Source: Methylobacterium sp. J-070 (lineage in GTDB: Bacteria > Pseudomonadota > Alphaproteobacteria > Rhizobiales > Beijerinckiaceae). Taken from it: a DNA stretch of 64,000 nucleotides. Positions 1 through 8,604 of the stretch are shown one piece after another. The notes below the pieces were generated by a model. It ran no database searches. It saw only the letters and a program-made list of their open reading frames with translations, and had not been told where the DNA came from. The position numbers and the translations under genes are program-made. Location: positions 1 through 64,000 of the forward strand of contig NZ_JAKSXX010000123.1 of assembly GCF_022829385.1 (NCBI RefSeq), in the 5' to 3' direction. The number at the start of each line of letters is the position of its first letter. Positions within the stretch are counted from its first letter, which is position 1.

Positions 1-303
1 GGGGTCGGCATTGATGCGAATGCGCTCGATCCGGCTGCCGTATGGCCCCTTGCAGTCGAAGCCAATCCTTAGCGCAGATAGACGCGCCGGCTTGACGATC
101 GCCGAGGTCGGGATGGGCAACGAGACGCCCGCTTCCCGACACTGTGCCGGGGTCCGCCTTCCAACCTTTGCCGAAGCTGGACACGTCCGCTTCCAGGCAA
201 CTCGGCTGACGATGGCCTACGACTGGGTTGGGTGGATTTCCGCCGGTCCGCTTCGGGGATGCAAGCCAGCCGAAGCGGACATGCTACAACAAATGTAGCG
301 AGA
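1..303. other. Left-edge region without a secure gene
   Basis: No gene can be defended here. On the minus strand one frame stays open from about 210 to the left edge and has high GC at third positions below about 120, with a possible TTG start at 120. It could be the beginning of a gene that lies mostly outside the window. No family is recognisable. The motif GTCCGCTT occurs at 185-192 and 246-253. Confidence 0.3.
246..280 (-). terminator. Hairpin downstream of the SDR gene
   Basis: A perfect 11-bp inverted repeat (GTCCGCTTCGG at 246-256, CCGAAGCGGAC at 270-280) encloses a 13-nt loop. It lies 24 bases past the stop codon of the SDR gene as read on the minus strand. There is no clear T-run after it, so it may be an mRNA 3' end stabiliser or a repeat copy instead of an intrinsic terminator. 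Confidence 0.4.
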
Positions 304-1035
304 CTAGATTTGGCGCATTCCGCCATCGACGCACAACTCGGCCCCCGCGACGAAGCTCGCTTCGTCACTCAGCAGGAACAGCGTGGCCGCCGCCACCTCT
401 TCCGGACGCGCCATGCGGCCGAGCGGGATCGGCGCGATTAGCGCGGCTCGACCTTCCTCCGGCACGCTCGCCATCATGGCGGTGTCGGTCGGGCCAGGGG
501 CCACCACGTTCACGCGGATGCCCTGCGGAGCGAGTTCCGCTGTCCACGTGCGCGCGTAGGAACGCAGCGCCGCCTTCGTGGCAGCGTAGGTACCGTAGGG
601 CGTGAAGCCTGCAGCGTCAGCGATCGACCCCATCAGCACGACGGACCCGCCTCGCCCCATCGCGCCAAGAGCCGCCTGCAACCCGAAGACAGCCCCACGG
701 ACGTTGACTGCGAAGTGCCGGTCGAAATGCTCGTGCGTCCCGTCCCGCAGGGTCGCGGGTTCCGAGATGCCCGCGTTGAGGACCAATGCATCGATCCGGC
801 CATGCGTCTCCCGCACTGTCGCCACGACGCGGTACAAATCTTCTTGGAGGGCTGCGTCTGCGACGAGACCCCGCGCCCCGCGGCCGATCCTCGCAGCGGC
901 TGCCTCGACCTCTTCGGCGCGACGTCCGGTGAGGACGACCGACGCGCCCTCGATCGCCAGCCGCTCGGCGACCGCAAGGCCGATGCCCTTCGCTCCGCCG
1001 ACGACGAGCGCAACCTTGTCCATCATCCTAGCCAT
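304..1035 (-). CDS. SDR family NAD(P)-dependent oxidoreductase
   Basis: This is a classical short-chain dehydrogenase/reductase of 243 residues, a cytoplasmic NAD(P)-dependent enzyme acting on an unknown alcohol or ketone. The cofactor motif GGAKGIGLA is at about 13-21, NAG at 87-89, the catalytic Ser in MGS near 137 and the YxxxK pair at Tyr150/Lys154. The C-terminal GGMRQI ending is typical of the family. The start at 1035 is chosen because AAGGAAG lies just upstream on the minus strand; in-frame ATGs at 1050 and 1092 are possible. It is divergent from an HxlR regulator 81 bases away, which suggests control by that regulator. The substrate cannot be deduced. Confidence 0.9.
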   Translation of the reverse strand: MARMMDKVALVVGGAKGIGLAVAERLAIEGASVVLTGRRAEEVEAAAARIGRGARGLVADAALQEDLYRVVATVRETHGRIDALVLNAGISEPATLRDGTHEHFDRHFAVNVRGAVFGLQAALGAMGRGGSVVLMGSIADAAGFTPYGTYAATKAALRSYARTWTAELAPQGIRVNVVAPGPTDTAMMASVPEEGRAALIAPIPLGRMARPEEVAAATLFLLSDEASFVAGAELCVDGGMRQI

Positions 1036-1099
1036 CGCGGCTTCCTTCATCTGCAACATCTCACGAGGTACACGTCTTATATCTGCTATCAAGAACGCA

Positions 1100-1115
1100 C
1101 TTAGGTTAGCCTAGA
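1100..1115. promoter_or_regulatory. Possible HxlR operator
   Basis: The imperfect inverted repeat CTTAGG-TTAG-CCTAGA lies in the divergent SDR/HxlR intergenic region and ends one base before the HxlR start codon. Its place over the ribosome binding site suggests autorepression. This is inferred from symmetry and position only. Confidence 0.25.
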
Positions 1116-1116
1116 T

Positions 1117-1503
1117 ATGGCCGATGATACCGATGCAGCGTCCGCGTGCGCGCTCGCCAACATGGCGCGGGTCCGCCCGGTGTTGGACAAGATCGCCGAC
1201 AAGTGGACGATCCTGATCCTCACGGTGCTGTGCCCGCGGCCGGCGCGGTTCAACGCGATCAAACGGCGGCTCGATGGCATCACGCACAAGGCGCTGGCGG
1301 ACGCGCTGAAGCGGCTGGAGCGCAACGGCTTAGTGACCCGGACGGTGCTGCCGACCGCACCGATCGGCGTCGAGTATGCGATCACCCCGCTTGGCCATTC
1401 GCTGCGCCAGCCCTTCGAGGCGCTCTGCGCTTGGGCCCTCCACAACGGTGCGGCGATCGAGGCAGCCAACCACGAGCACGACAACACTCGGACGAAGCCG
1501 TGA
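1117..1503 (+). CDS. HxlR family winged-helix transcriptional regulator
   Basis: A 128-residue protein matching the HxlR (DUF24) family, small dimeric winged-helix DNA-binding proteins. Visible family features are the DKWTILIL start of the fold, the FNAIKRRLDGITHKAL recognition region, LERNGLVTR and YAITPLGHSL in the wing. A Cys at residue 11 sits where many HxlR regulators carry a redox- or aldehyde-sensing cysteine; whether it senses here is unknown. It is divergent from the SDR gene, the usual arrangement for a regulator of an adjacent oxidoreductase. The start is the first ATG, and no strong Shine-Dalgarno is seen. Confidence 0.9.
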   Translation: MADDTDAASACALANMARVRPVLDKIADKWTILILTVLCPRPARFNAIKRRLDGITHKALADALKRLERNGLVTRTVLPTAPIGVEYAITPLGHSLRQPFEALCAWALHNGAAIEAANHEHDNTRTKP

Positions 1504-1529
1504 GCGCAGCCCTCACACGGCTCATCGCA

Positions 1530-1898
1530 TCACGTAACGCGCGCCAGTTCGCGGACTGTCTGAGCGTTCTCCACGTTGCCCGTATTGAGCGTGGTGTTGG
1601 GCTCCAGCAGTATGACGTGGCACTCGTCACCGAGCGCCTCGGGCAGATGCTCCACGCCGTGGGGCACGATGATGAACTCGCCGGGGTCGAGCTCCACCGC
1701 TGGCCGATCACGGAAGCCCATACGAAGACGACCTTTTACGACGAAGAATAGTTCATCTTCTCGATCATGATGATGCCAGTGGAATGCACCTTTGAACTTG
1801 GCGAGTTTGACCTGTAAGTAGCCTACATCGCCGGCCACCTTGGGGTTCCAGTGGTCCGAGAATTTCAAAAATGCGTCCGCCAGGTTGACCTTCTTCAT
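1530..1898 (-). CDS. Cupin domain-containing protein
   Basis: A 122-residue single-domain cupin. The first motif is the HWHHHDREDELFFVVKGRLRMG stretch around residues 41-62, with three histidines and a glutamate able to bind metal. The second is PGEFIIVPHGVEHLPEAL, about 72-89. Proteins of this size and pattern are usually annotated only as cupin; they may be small dioxygenases, isomerases or ligand binders. It is convergent with HxlR, 26 bases apart, so it is probably transcribed alone. Function is unassigned. Confidence 0.88.
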   Translation of the reverse strand: MKKVNLADAFLKFSDHWNPKVAGDVGYLQVKLAKFKGAFHWHHHDREDELFFVVKGRLRMGFRDRPAVELDPGEFIIVPHGVEHLPEALGDECHVILLEPNTTLNTGNVENAQTVRELARVT

Positions 1899-2224
1899 CC
1901 CCGTGGTCCTCTTCTATCCGGTGCCGCGGCGCTCGCCGCCACTCCTATTCGCCCTATGTGGCGTCGGCCGGATGACCCAACCTGGTCGTGAAGTCGGATG
2001 GCCTTCTCGACCAGAGCCGCACTCGCTGGACGACTGACGGACTATCGCTTCGGGAAAGCCCCCGACGCATTTGGCACGGTCGCCTTTGACCGAAAACGGC
2101 ATGGGCTGCGAGCCGAGTGGCTGCGACCATGTCCAACGCCACTGAGTTAGATAGAGAGAGCGGACATCGGCCCCGTGCCGCTACCATCCGAGCCATTGAT
2201 AATGGGACGTCCTCCCTGCGGGAC
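1899..2224. other. Intergenic region without a gene
   Basis: This lies between the cupin start and the end of the Gal80-like oxidoreductase gene, both on the minus strand. Several short open frames occur but none has a convincing start, ribosome site or recognisable sequence. The cupin promoter should be close to 1900-1960. I see no repeat or RNA gene. Confidence 0.5.
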
Positions 2225-3316
2225 TCAATGCATGGGCCACGTATCACCAGTCGAGCGGGTATCGACCCGTGGCGCCGTGAAGACGTCCTCGATCAACCGA
2301 GTGAGACGCACGGCATGCTCGAAGTCCGTGACGTTCGAAGTGCCGTGTCCGATGTCGTCTCGCAAGGCAGCGTAGACGCCCGCGACATTGATTGCGGCAT
2401 CCGACAGTACCGCGAACGGCCCCTCGTCGACGGCTTGCCGTTCGCCGTTCCGGATCAATCCGATCCGACCCGACTGAACGCCGCGCGTCGCGCCGCCATC
2501 GAGGCGCAGGCGCCCCTTCTCGCCTACGAGATCGAGATGGAACGGCGTCGCGCCCGTCCGTCCGCCCGCGACTTCCAACCCGAACGGCGCGCCCGTAACG
2601 TGACGGCCCTGCATGAGTAGGTGGTCGAAGGTGATGCGCTCGCGTGGCTGGCGTGGCTCCCCGACGTGGATCAGCGGAAACTGGCGCGAGCCGAGTGCGG
2701 TCATCAACTCCAGGGGGCCGGCCAGGGCGATGAGCAGGTCGACGGTGTGCGCGCCCTGGATCGTCACCATGTTGGCGAAGGTGGCCGGATCCTCCAGATA
2801 GGCGAACTGAGACGGAACGTCCGGCCCGAAGCCGGCGGTGGTCGACGACACGCTGACGCTCAGAACTCGGCCCAGTGCGCCCGAGCCCAGGATGTCCCGC
2901 GCCATCCGCACGGCGGGGCTCTCGCGCAACTGCAAGCCTATGGCGTGCCTGACCCCAGCTGACCGGGCTGCGTCGGCGATCTCGCGGGCTTGTCGCGTGC
3001 CCGCCCCGAGCGGCCACTCGCTGTAGACATGCTTGCCGGCGGCCAGAGCGGCCAGCAGCAAATCCCGGTGGCCCGGCACGCGCGTCGCCACCGTCACCAC
3101 GTCGATGTCGGGATCGGCGATCAAGGCGAGGCCGTCTCCATACGCCTTCTCCACGCCGAAGGCTTGCGCGGCGGCGTCGGCGGCGGCTTTTGAGCCCGCC
3201 GCGATTGCCGTCAGACGGAGCCCGTCCACAGCCTGCACGGCGGGGACGTGGGCCTCGGCCGCCCAGCCACCTGAGGTGTTGACGCCGATGATGCCGGCCC
3301 TGAGTTCCGCAGCCAT
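2225..3316 (-). CDS. Gfo/Idh/MocA family oxidoreductase, Gal80-like
   Basis: This 363-residue protein has the N-terminal Rossmann fold and C-terminal beta-sheet domain of the Gfo/Idh/MocA family. The start ELRAGIIGVNTSGGWAAEAH carries the dinucleotide-binding glycines. The family's EKP signature is replaced by EWP in HVYSEWPLG, so the usual catalytic lysine is absent; an EW(P) version is known from Gal80-type proteins. It may therefore be a non-canonical dehydrogenase or a sugar-nucleotide binding protein. It is divergent from a LysR regulator with a 113-base shared promoter region, so LysR control is likely. The substrate is unknown. Confidence 0.88.
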   Translation of the reverse strand: MAAELRAGIIGVNTSGGWAAEAHVPAVQAVDGLRLTAIAAGSKAAADAAAQAFGVEKAYGDGLALIADPDIDVVTVATRVPGHRDLLLAALAAGKHVYSEWPLGAGTRQAREIADAARSAGVRHAIGLQLRESPAVRMARDILGSGALGRVLSVSVSSTTAGFGPDVPSQFAYLEDPATFANMVTIQGAHTVDLLIALAGPLELMTALGSRQFPLIHVGEPRQPRERITFDHLLMQGRHVTGAPFGLEVAGGRTGATPFHLDLVGEKGRLRLDGGATRGVQSGRIGLIRNGERQAVDEGPFAVLSDAAINVAGVYAALRDDIGHGTSNVTDFEHAVRLTRLIEDVFTAPRVDTRSTGDTWPMH

Positions 3317-3399
3317 CGCTTCGATTTCCTGTCCATGCGCCTTCGCTGCCTCCCTGCGCTGGACGTAGTCGCAATCAGCCCCATCATTAAGCCGTATGC

Positions 3400-3428
3400 G
3401 TTTCCATCAGTCGAAACACCGAGTTTCG
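3400..3428. promoter_or_regulatory. Overlapping inverted repeats, probable LysR binding site
   Basis: Between the divergent Gal80-like and LysR genes, GTTTC (3400-3404) pairs with GAAAC (3413-3417), and CGAAAC (3412-3417) also pairs with GTTTCG (3423-3428). The array ends two bases before the LysR ATG. LysR regulators usually bind interrupted dyads in such divergent promoters, so this is a good operator candidate. Confidence 0.4.
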
Positions 3429-3429
3429 A

Positions 3430-4359
3430 ATGACCGACCGCCTGACAAGCATGGCCGTATTCGTGAGGGCGACTGACCTGGGATCGCTGACGGCAGCGGC
3501 GACAGCCCTCGGGATGTCATCGCAGATGGCCGGCAAGCACGTCAGGGCCTTGGAGGACCGGCTCGGTACGCCGCTGATGCACCGGTCCACCCGGCGCCAG
3601 AGCCTCACCGACGCTGGACGGCTCTACTACGAGCGTTGTCGTCGCGTGCTGGCCGAGGTCGAGGCGGCGGAAGCGGTGATTGAGGATATCAGCGCCACGC
3701 CACGCGGCCGCCTACGCATCAGTGCCCCCGTAGGCTTCGGCGCGAGCCGCCTCGCGTCCGTGCTGATCGACTTCATGGCGCGCTACGACGGAATTGAGAT
3801 CGAGTTGGTCCTGACGGATCGCTACGTCGACCTGGTAGACGAAGGCTACGACGCAGTGGTCCGGCTCGGCCCGATCGCGGAGACATCCCTAGTTGCGCGT
3901 GAACTCGTCTCCCATCGGCAGGTCGTCTGCGCGTCGCCCGCCTATCTCGCCGAGCATGGAGCGCCCGAGACACCGGAAAACCTCACCGATCACGCCTGCC
4001 TCGGCTTCGTCAATGCTTCGGGCCTGCCCTACGCGGTCTGGCGGTTCACAAAGAACGGCGCGGATCACACGGTCAGGATCCGAAGCCGCTTCCAAGTGAA
4101 TGATGGCCGGGTGCTGTCCGCTGCGGCGGCAGCCGGCCACGGCATCATCCTACAGCCGGAGGCTGTTCTGCGGGATGCTATTGAGCGAGGATTTCTCGTG
4201 CCTGTACTCACGGACTATCAGGCGCCTAGCCGATCGATGTTCCTGATGTTCTTGGCTCGTCGACCTCAGCCCCCTAAGCTGCGCGCCCTCATCGATGATG
4301 TGGTCAAAGCGTTTCCCGCCAACGATGGCACGTCCGCTTTAGGGAAGAGCCGCACATGA
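3430..4359 (+). CDS. LysR family transcriptional regulator
   Basis: A 309-residue regulator of standard LysR length. The N-terminal helix-turn-helix covers about residues 3-62 (LTAAATALGMSSQMAGKHVR, then LEDRLGTPLMHRSTRRQSLT). The effector-binding domain runs from about 90 (GRLRISAPVGFG) to 295. The closest general type is the subgroup acting on adjacent oxidoreductases. It is divergent from the Gal80-like gene, and the dyads at 3400-3428 are probably its binding sites, giving autoregulation and activation of the neighbour. The effector is not predictable. Confidence 0.92.
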   Translation: MTDRLTSMAVFVRATDLGSLTAAATALGMSSQMAGKHVRALEDRLGTPLMHRSTRRQSLTDAGRLYYERCRRVLAEVEAAEAVIEDISATPRGRLRISAPVGFGASRLASVLIDFMARYDGIEIELVLTDRYVDLVDEGYDAVVRLGPIAETSLVARELVSHRQVVCASPAYLAEHGAPETPENLTDHACLGFVNASGLPYAVWRFTKNGADHTVRIRSRFQVNDGRVLSAAAAAGHGIILQPEAVLRDAIERGFLVPVLTDYQAPSRSMFLMFLARRPQPPKLRALIDDVVKAFPANDGTSALGKSRT

Positions 4360-4799
4360 CCCATGTGTCCGAGTTGGGCGCGTCACTGCCAGAATAGCGA
4401 TGGAATATACGTCCGCTTCCGGGAGCCACACGGCTGCGTGTGAACGACTGTGTTGGGTCGAGGGTGTGTAAAAACGCAGGCGCGTTCCGAAATTGCAGAA
4501 CAATCTTCTCTGCACGAGAAATTCCCGCCCTCCAAATGGCGGCCCCGAGGCCAGTGGGGTGCTCTCTTCGACATCGGCCAGGGAGTTCGAGAGAAGGGCC
4601 TTCTACCGCCTCCGCGTTTTGACACAGCGTCGGCCCATTTCGGTCATTCGGAGTAACAGGGCAAGATCCCCGAAGCCGACATGAAGACCTCAGTCGCTTG
4701 CCATGGCTGTTCGCGCGGAAACGCAAATCCACTGGGGCCCTGCGCCTCCAGAGAGACCAGGAATCGGCAAGCACCTGCTGTATCGGTCTGGCCGCTCTC
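4360..4799. other. Intergenic region, probably decayed sequence
   Basis: There are 440 bases between the convergent LysR and TAXI genes. Short open frames exist on both strands, but none has a ribosome site or a recognisable product. The motif GTCCGCTT occurs at 4411-4418, and another copy (4332-4339) lies in the end of the LysR gene. The irregular composition would suit a mobile-element remnant, but no inverted repeats or transposase motif could be identified. Confidence 0.45.
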
Positions 4800-6218
4800 T
4801 CACTGGACTGCGACTAGCGTCGGCGTAGGCTTTGGCCCAGTGCTCGGCCCTGTCTGCGGACCCAGAGTCGCCTTCCGGCTATCAAGGGCGTGCCTCGCAT
4901 GTGAAAGCGCGGTCGAGAACGCCGACAGCCGCTCGGCCCCAACAACCCCAGGCTGTCTGCCAAGCACGGACGAGGCGATCGTCTGGGTTTCACGCTCAAG
5001 GGCTTCCAATGCGAGCCGCTCCGCGCCGGGCGCCTCATCCGCGATCTCGACGAGCCTCCTGATCGGCCGCCAATCATCGTCGCATCGCCGCCGGCTCCAG
5101 TAGCTCGAAATTAGCGCGAACACCGATCCCATGATGCTGGTGCCGATACCGATCACGTAGAAATACTGCTGGAACTGATCGAGGAAGCTCTGGTCCCCGC
5201 CGCTCAGGTAGGCCGCCACGCCGGGGTGAACCGGCAGGATGGGGCTTTTGTCGTCAGGATCAGGGGCTTCGATCTGGTTGGCCAGCGGTGTTGCCGCCAT
5301 GAGCTTGGTTTTCGTGGTCAGGATTGAACGCGCGATGGCAGCCGCCACGACGTTGGTCATCAGCTCCGAAGCGGCGAAGCGATAGGTGACGGCGAGGGTT
5401 GTGACGGTGTCGCTCGGCGTGGCTGGTCGGGCTCGAAACGCGCCAACGGGAACGTCGATCGACTCAAAGCCGGGGAAGCGTTTGCCAATGGCCTCCGCAT
5501 CGTCGATCGCCAGGATCCCTGGCGTCCCCTTTGTCGCGCGCGCGAGGGCGGCCACAACGTCCACAACCTCACCCGGCGCCATAGGACCGACAGCGAGCAC
5601 CGCCTCGATCTTCTTCTCCTGCACGGCCTGCCCGAGCTCCGCCACGGGTAGGAAAATCCGATGCACGTCCTTTGCTGGGACGTTGAAGAAGCTCAGAAGC
5701 GTGTCGAGAGCCTGGGCATTGTTCACCTGGACCGGACCAGCCACGATCCCGACCGTCTTGCCTGCCAAGCCTGCCACGGAGCTGATCTTGCTGTGGGGCG
5801 GCAGGACGAGGGCCACCACATCCCGGCGCAGGATTACAATGGTCTGGGCGTTCGACGGCGCGGCCGCATCGCTACGCACGATGGCCAGATCCGTCCGGCC
5901 GTCTTCCAGGGCCTTGGCACCCGCAGTGAGGTCAGGAACCTGCAAAAGTTCCAGGTGAACGCGGGGATGCTGGATCGCGGACACGGAGACGAAAGCTGCC
6001 ATGAACCGCTGAAGAGCTCCGCCCTCCGGACCCGTGGTCACCCGGAGATTGGCATGCGGCGACCAAAAGTGGGCGAGCGCGAACCCGGCGGCGAGCAGGA
6101 GCAGCACTCCGACGCCAACGAGGAGGCGACCCCGTCGTCTGTGGCGCGGCTTGCGGGTTGTGGGGGGTACCGGACTTTTCAGCTCATGCTGAAGATCGAT
6201 GGGTGTGGCGTTCGACAT
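4800..6218 (-). CDS. Membrane-anchored TAXI/NMT1-like solute-binding protein
   Basis: This 472-residue protein is of the TAXI type (TRAP-associated extracytoplasmic immunogenic protein). After a basic N-terminus (PRHRRRGR) there is a membrane segment at about residues 31-51, then a periplasmic ligand-binding region (about 55-335) beginning LRVTTGPEGGALQRF. A second membrane segment (YFYVIGIGTSIMGSVFALIS, about 350-370) is followed by a cytoplasmic tail of roughly 100 residues rich in Arg, Glu and Ala. Ordinary TAXI proteins are soluble and partnered with a fused TRAP permease; no permease is present here. It may sense a ligand instead of transporting it. This is inference. Confidence 0.8.
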   Translation of the reverse strand: MSNATPIDLQHELKSPVPPTTRKPRHRRRGRLLVGVGVLLLLAAGFALAHFWSPHANLRVTTGPEGGALQRFMAAFVSVSAIQHPRVHLELLQVPDLTAGAKALEDGRTDLAIVRSDAAAPSNAQTIVILRRDVVALVLPPHSKISSVAGLAGKTVGIVAGPVQVNNAQALDTLLSFFNVPAKDVHRIFLPVAELGQAVQEKKIEAVLAVGPMAPGEVVDVVAALARATKGTPGILAIDDAEAIGKRFPGFESIDVPVGAFRARPATPSDTVTTLAVTYRFAASELMTNVVAAAIARSILTTKTKLMAATPLANQIEAPDPDDKSPILPVHPGVAAYLSGGDQSFLDQFQQYFYVIGIGTSIMGSVFALISSYWSRRRCDDDWRPIRRLVEIADEAPGAERLALEALERETQTIASSVLGRQPGVVGAERLSAFSTALSHARHALDSRKATLGPQTGPSTGPKPTPTLVAVQ

Positions 6219-6744
6219 AATCGCAGCCCTCCCGCCGTTTCGGTCTCACAATGCTCGTCATCCCGCCAGTGCAGCTTTGTGTATTCGCGCCAAGTGCTCG
6301 TGGTCACCCGCGCACACCCCAATCCGGCTACGCATTGGCACCACCTACTCGGCGCTCGGGCTCAGTCCTGGCTTCAAGCCACCTCCTTCACGCCGTTCCT
6401 CTCATTGCTCCGGCCTGGAGCCGCTTCGCCAGCCTCTCCTAACAATGTGCTATATTGCTAAGCTTAAAAAGTTCTGGAATGCCATCCGGGGTAAGTAAGC
6501 GTTCATATTGATCCCGGCAGTATCACAATTGACAGCTTAAGTCACTGCGCCTACCGTAAACCAGCGCGCAGGATTCGAATCGCCACATTCGTATCTCGAC
6601 GTTCGTAGGATTGTCTTGATCGCGCATATCTGAGCTCGAATCGTGGCGGAATTTGTTGCGCCACAACGATTTTGCGAGCCGGTATTGAAGTATGAGGTGT
6701 TAGCTGCTGTTCCGGATCGAATTCGATCATGACGGTAGCATGCC
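6219..6744. other. Intergenic region upstream of two divergent genes
   Basis: These 526 bases separate the TAXI gene from the small secreted-protein gene and are noticeably AT-richer between about 6440 and 6720. It should hold both promoters. No gene is supported. A TTCGAATC box near 6573-6580 looks like a tRNA T-loop, but no acceptor or anticodon stem can be built around it. Confidence 0.5.
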
Positions 6745-6992
6745 ATGAGACACGTCACGGCCCTACGTCATACCTTTATCCTGCTCAGCATCCTCGCTGG
6801 CCTCGTTACCTTATCCGCAAGTCCGGCGAGCGCATTCGTCTGCGCCCGCGGCTTTTACCGGGCCGGCTGCGTCGGACCTTGGGGAGAGTCACCGTACGGC
6901 GAGGCTTCAATGGCCGACGTGCGGCCTTCGTGCGGCGAGGTTTCTATGGCCAGCGTGCGGTCGTCTACCGGCGTGGCGTCCGCCGCTGGTAG
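6745..6992 (+). pseudogene. Small secreted basic repeat protein, frameshifted
   Basis: From the ATG at 6745 a clear signal peptide is read (residues 1-30, ending SPASA), followed by FVCARGFYRAGCVGP. The frame then becomes unlike protein. In another plus frame the DNA continues as VTVRRGFNGRRAAFVRRGFY and ends YRRGVRRW with a TAG at 6990-6992. Joining the two needs one added base near 6881-6888 (ggggagag). The joined product would be a small exported Arg/Gly/Val-rich repeat protein of about 80 residues, a type common in methylobacteria. It is either a real single-base deletion, a sequencing error or, less likely, programmed frameshifting. Confidence 0.65.
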
Positions 6993-7117
6993 CCCACAGT
7001 CTGCGGAGCGGTGATCCTCCACGCCGCTGTCTGGTCAAGTACCATGCTGGAGGCCTGATAACTTGCGCGGGCGCCCCATGGCGGTCCGGCTGAGCAGGCC
7101 AGTTCCAGGAGGCAGGC

Positions 7118-8566
7118 ATGGATGTCAGCAGACGGATCTTCGCAGCGGGAGCCGCCACGATCCCTTTCATTGGCATGAGCCGGCCGTCGGCGTGGGCGCA
7201 AAGTACGGCCCAGGATGCGCCGATCATCAGCAACACGGTGGCGGCCGATCCGCTGACATTGGCTACGGACGCCTACATCTACGGCTACCCGCTCGTCACC
7301 ATGGAGATGACGCGGCGCGTGCTCACTAACGTCGCCGTGCCCGAGGGCAAGAACGCCCCGATGGGCCAGTTTGCTAATCTACGCGAATATCCAGATGCGA
7401 AGTTCCGTGCCGTCACCGCACCCAACGCCGACACGCTCTACTCCAGCGCCTTCATCGATGTCGGAGCTGAGCCGCACATTCTCAGCCTCCCGGAGGAGGA
7501 CGGCCGTTACTACCTCATGCCGATGCTGAGCGCCTGGACGAACGTCTTCGCCGTCCCAGGCAAGCGCACGACGGGGACCGGGCCGCAGATCTACTTCATC
7601 GTCGGACCCGGCTGGAGCGGCAGCGTGCCGTCCGGCGCCAAGCTGATCCAGGCGCCGACCAACCTGGTCTGGATCCTCGGCCGGACCTACTGCACCGGCA
7701 CACCTGAAGACTACAGGGCCGTGCACGCGCTTCAGGACCAGTACCGGCTCGTCCCGGCGAGCGCGGCCGGCAAGCCGTACACGCCGCCTCCGACCCGGGT
7801 CGATCCGAGCGTCGACACGAAGACGGCCGTGCGCGAGCAGGTCAACCGCATGGATGCGACGACCTACTTCAAACTGCTTGCTGCCCTGATGAAAAACAAT
7901 CCACCGGCGCTCGCCGATGGAGTTCCGGTGGCCAAGATGGCCTCGCTCGGCGTCGTTCCTGGCCAGCCCTTCAATCCGGCAAATCAGTCGCTGGCGATCC
8001 AGGAGGCGATTGAGCGTGCGCCGAGGGAGGCCATCACGCGCATCATGGGCCACCTCAAAACGGCGGGCGCGGACGTGAACGGCTGGACCTTCACCACCAA
8101 TGGCGGCGATTACGGCAAGGACTACCTGCAGCGCGCGCTCGTCACGGCGGTGGGGCTCGGCTGCAATCTGCCGCAGGATGCCGTCTATCCGCTGACCACC
8201 GTTGATGCTGCGGGCCGGCGCCTGTCCGGCGCCTCGAAGTACGTGATGCGGTTCCCGGCCGGCGAGCTTCCGCCTGTCGACGGTTTCTGGTCGCTGACGA
8301 TGTATGATGCGGACTACTTCTTCGTCGAGAACCCGCTCAACCGCTACACGGTGAGCCCGCGCGACGACCTCAAGGCCAACCCGGACGGCTCGATTGATCT
8401 TCTGATCCAGCACGGGAGCCCCGGAGCGGAGCGCGAGTCGAACTGGCTTCCGGCCCCGGCCGGCCCTTTCATCCTGATGCTGCGCACCTACTGGCCGCAG
8501 GACGCCCTTCTGAGTGGTTCCTGGGCGCCGCCGCCAGTCAACCGAAGCTCCAGCGCCATGCCTTAG
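7118..8566 (+). CDS. DUF1254 domain-containing exported protein
   Basis: A 482-residue protein with a Tat-like signal (SRRIFAAGAATIPFIG, cleavage near AWAQ at about 27). It contains the DUF1254 region (about 45-180: DAYIYGYPLVTMEMTRR, and the ANADTLYS-like APNADTLYSSAF) and the C-terminal DUF1214 region, with LPPVDGFWSLTMYD at about 385 and RYTVSPRD. This family is periplasmic and of unknown biochemical function. A strong AGGAGG precedes the ATG. It converges on the SphA-like outer-membrane gene. A nearby sulfatase/FGE pair suggests a shared exported catabolic role, but this is only context. Confidence 0.92.
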   Translation: MDVSRRIFAAGAATIPFIGMSRPSAWAQSTAQDAPIISNTVAADPLTLATDAYIYGYPLVTMEMTRRVLTNVAVPEGKNAPMGQFANLREYPDAKFRAVTAPNADTLYSSAFIDVGAEPHILSLPEEDGRYYLMPMLSAWTNVFAVPGKRTTGTGPQIYFIVGPGWSGSVPSGAKLIQAPTNLVWILGRTYCTGTPEDYRAVHALQDQYRLVPASAAGKPYTPPPTRVDPSVDTKTAVREQVNRMDATTYFKLLAALMKNNPPALADGVPVAKMASLGVVPGQPFNPANQSLAIQEAIERAPREAITRIMGHLKTAGADVNGWTFTTNGGDYGKDYLQRALVTAVGLGCNLPQDAVYPLTTVDAAGRRLSGASKYVMRFPAGELPPVDGFWSLTMYDADYFFVENPLNRYTVSPRDDLKANPDGSIDLLIQHGSPGAERESNWLPAPAGPFILMLRTYWPQDALLSGSWAPPPVNRSSSAMP

Positions 8567-8570
8567 GATG

Positions 8571-8595
8571 CCTGACGGAATCCGTCCGGGTCAGG
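8571..8595. terminator. Candidate bidirectional terminator
   Basis: CCTGAC (8571-8576) and GTCAGG (8590-8595) form a stem around a GC-rich interior, between the convergent DUF1254 and SphA-like genes. It has no strong T-run, so the assignment is tentative. Confidence 0.35.
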
Positions 8596-8604
8596 TGACG
8601 GGCG

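Noticed and set aside
1..210. Minus-strand coding start running off the left edge
   Set aside because: Only a TTG start and composition support it; no family is recognisable, so it is noted but not called as a gene.
4360..4799. A degraded insertion sequence
   Set aside because: No inverted repeats, target duplications or transposase motif could be found; only irregular composition suggests it.
6572..6581. TTCGAATC box as part of a tRNA
   Set aside because: It is a self-palindrome, and no T stem, acceptor stem or anticodon arm can be built on either strand.
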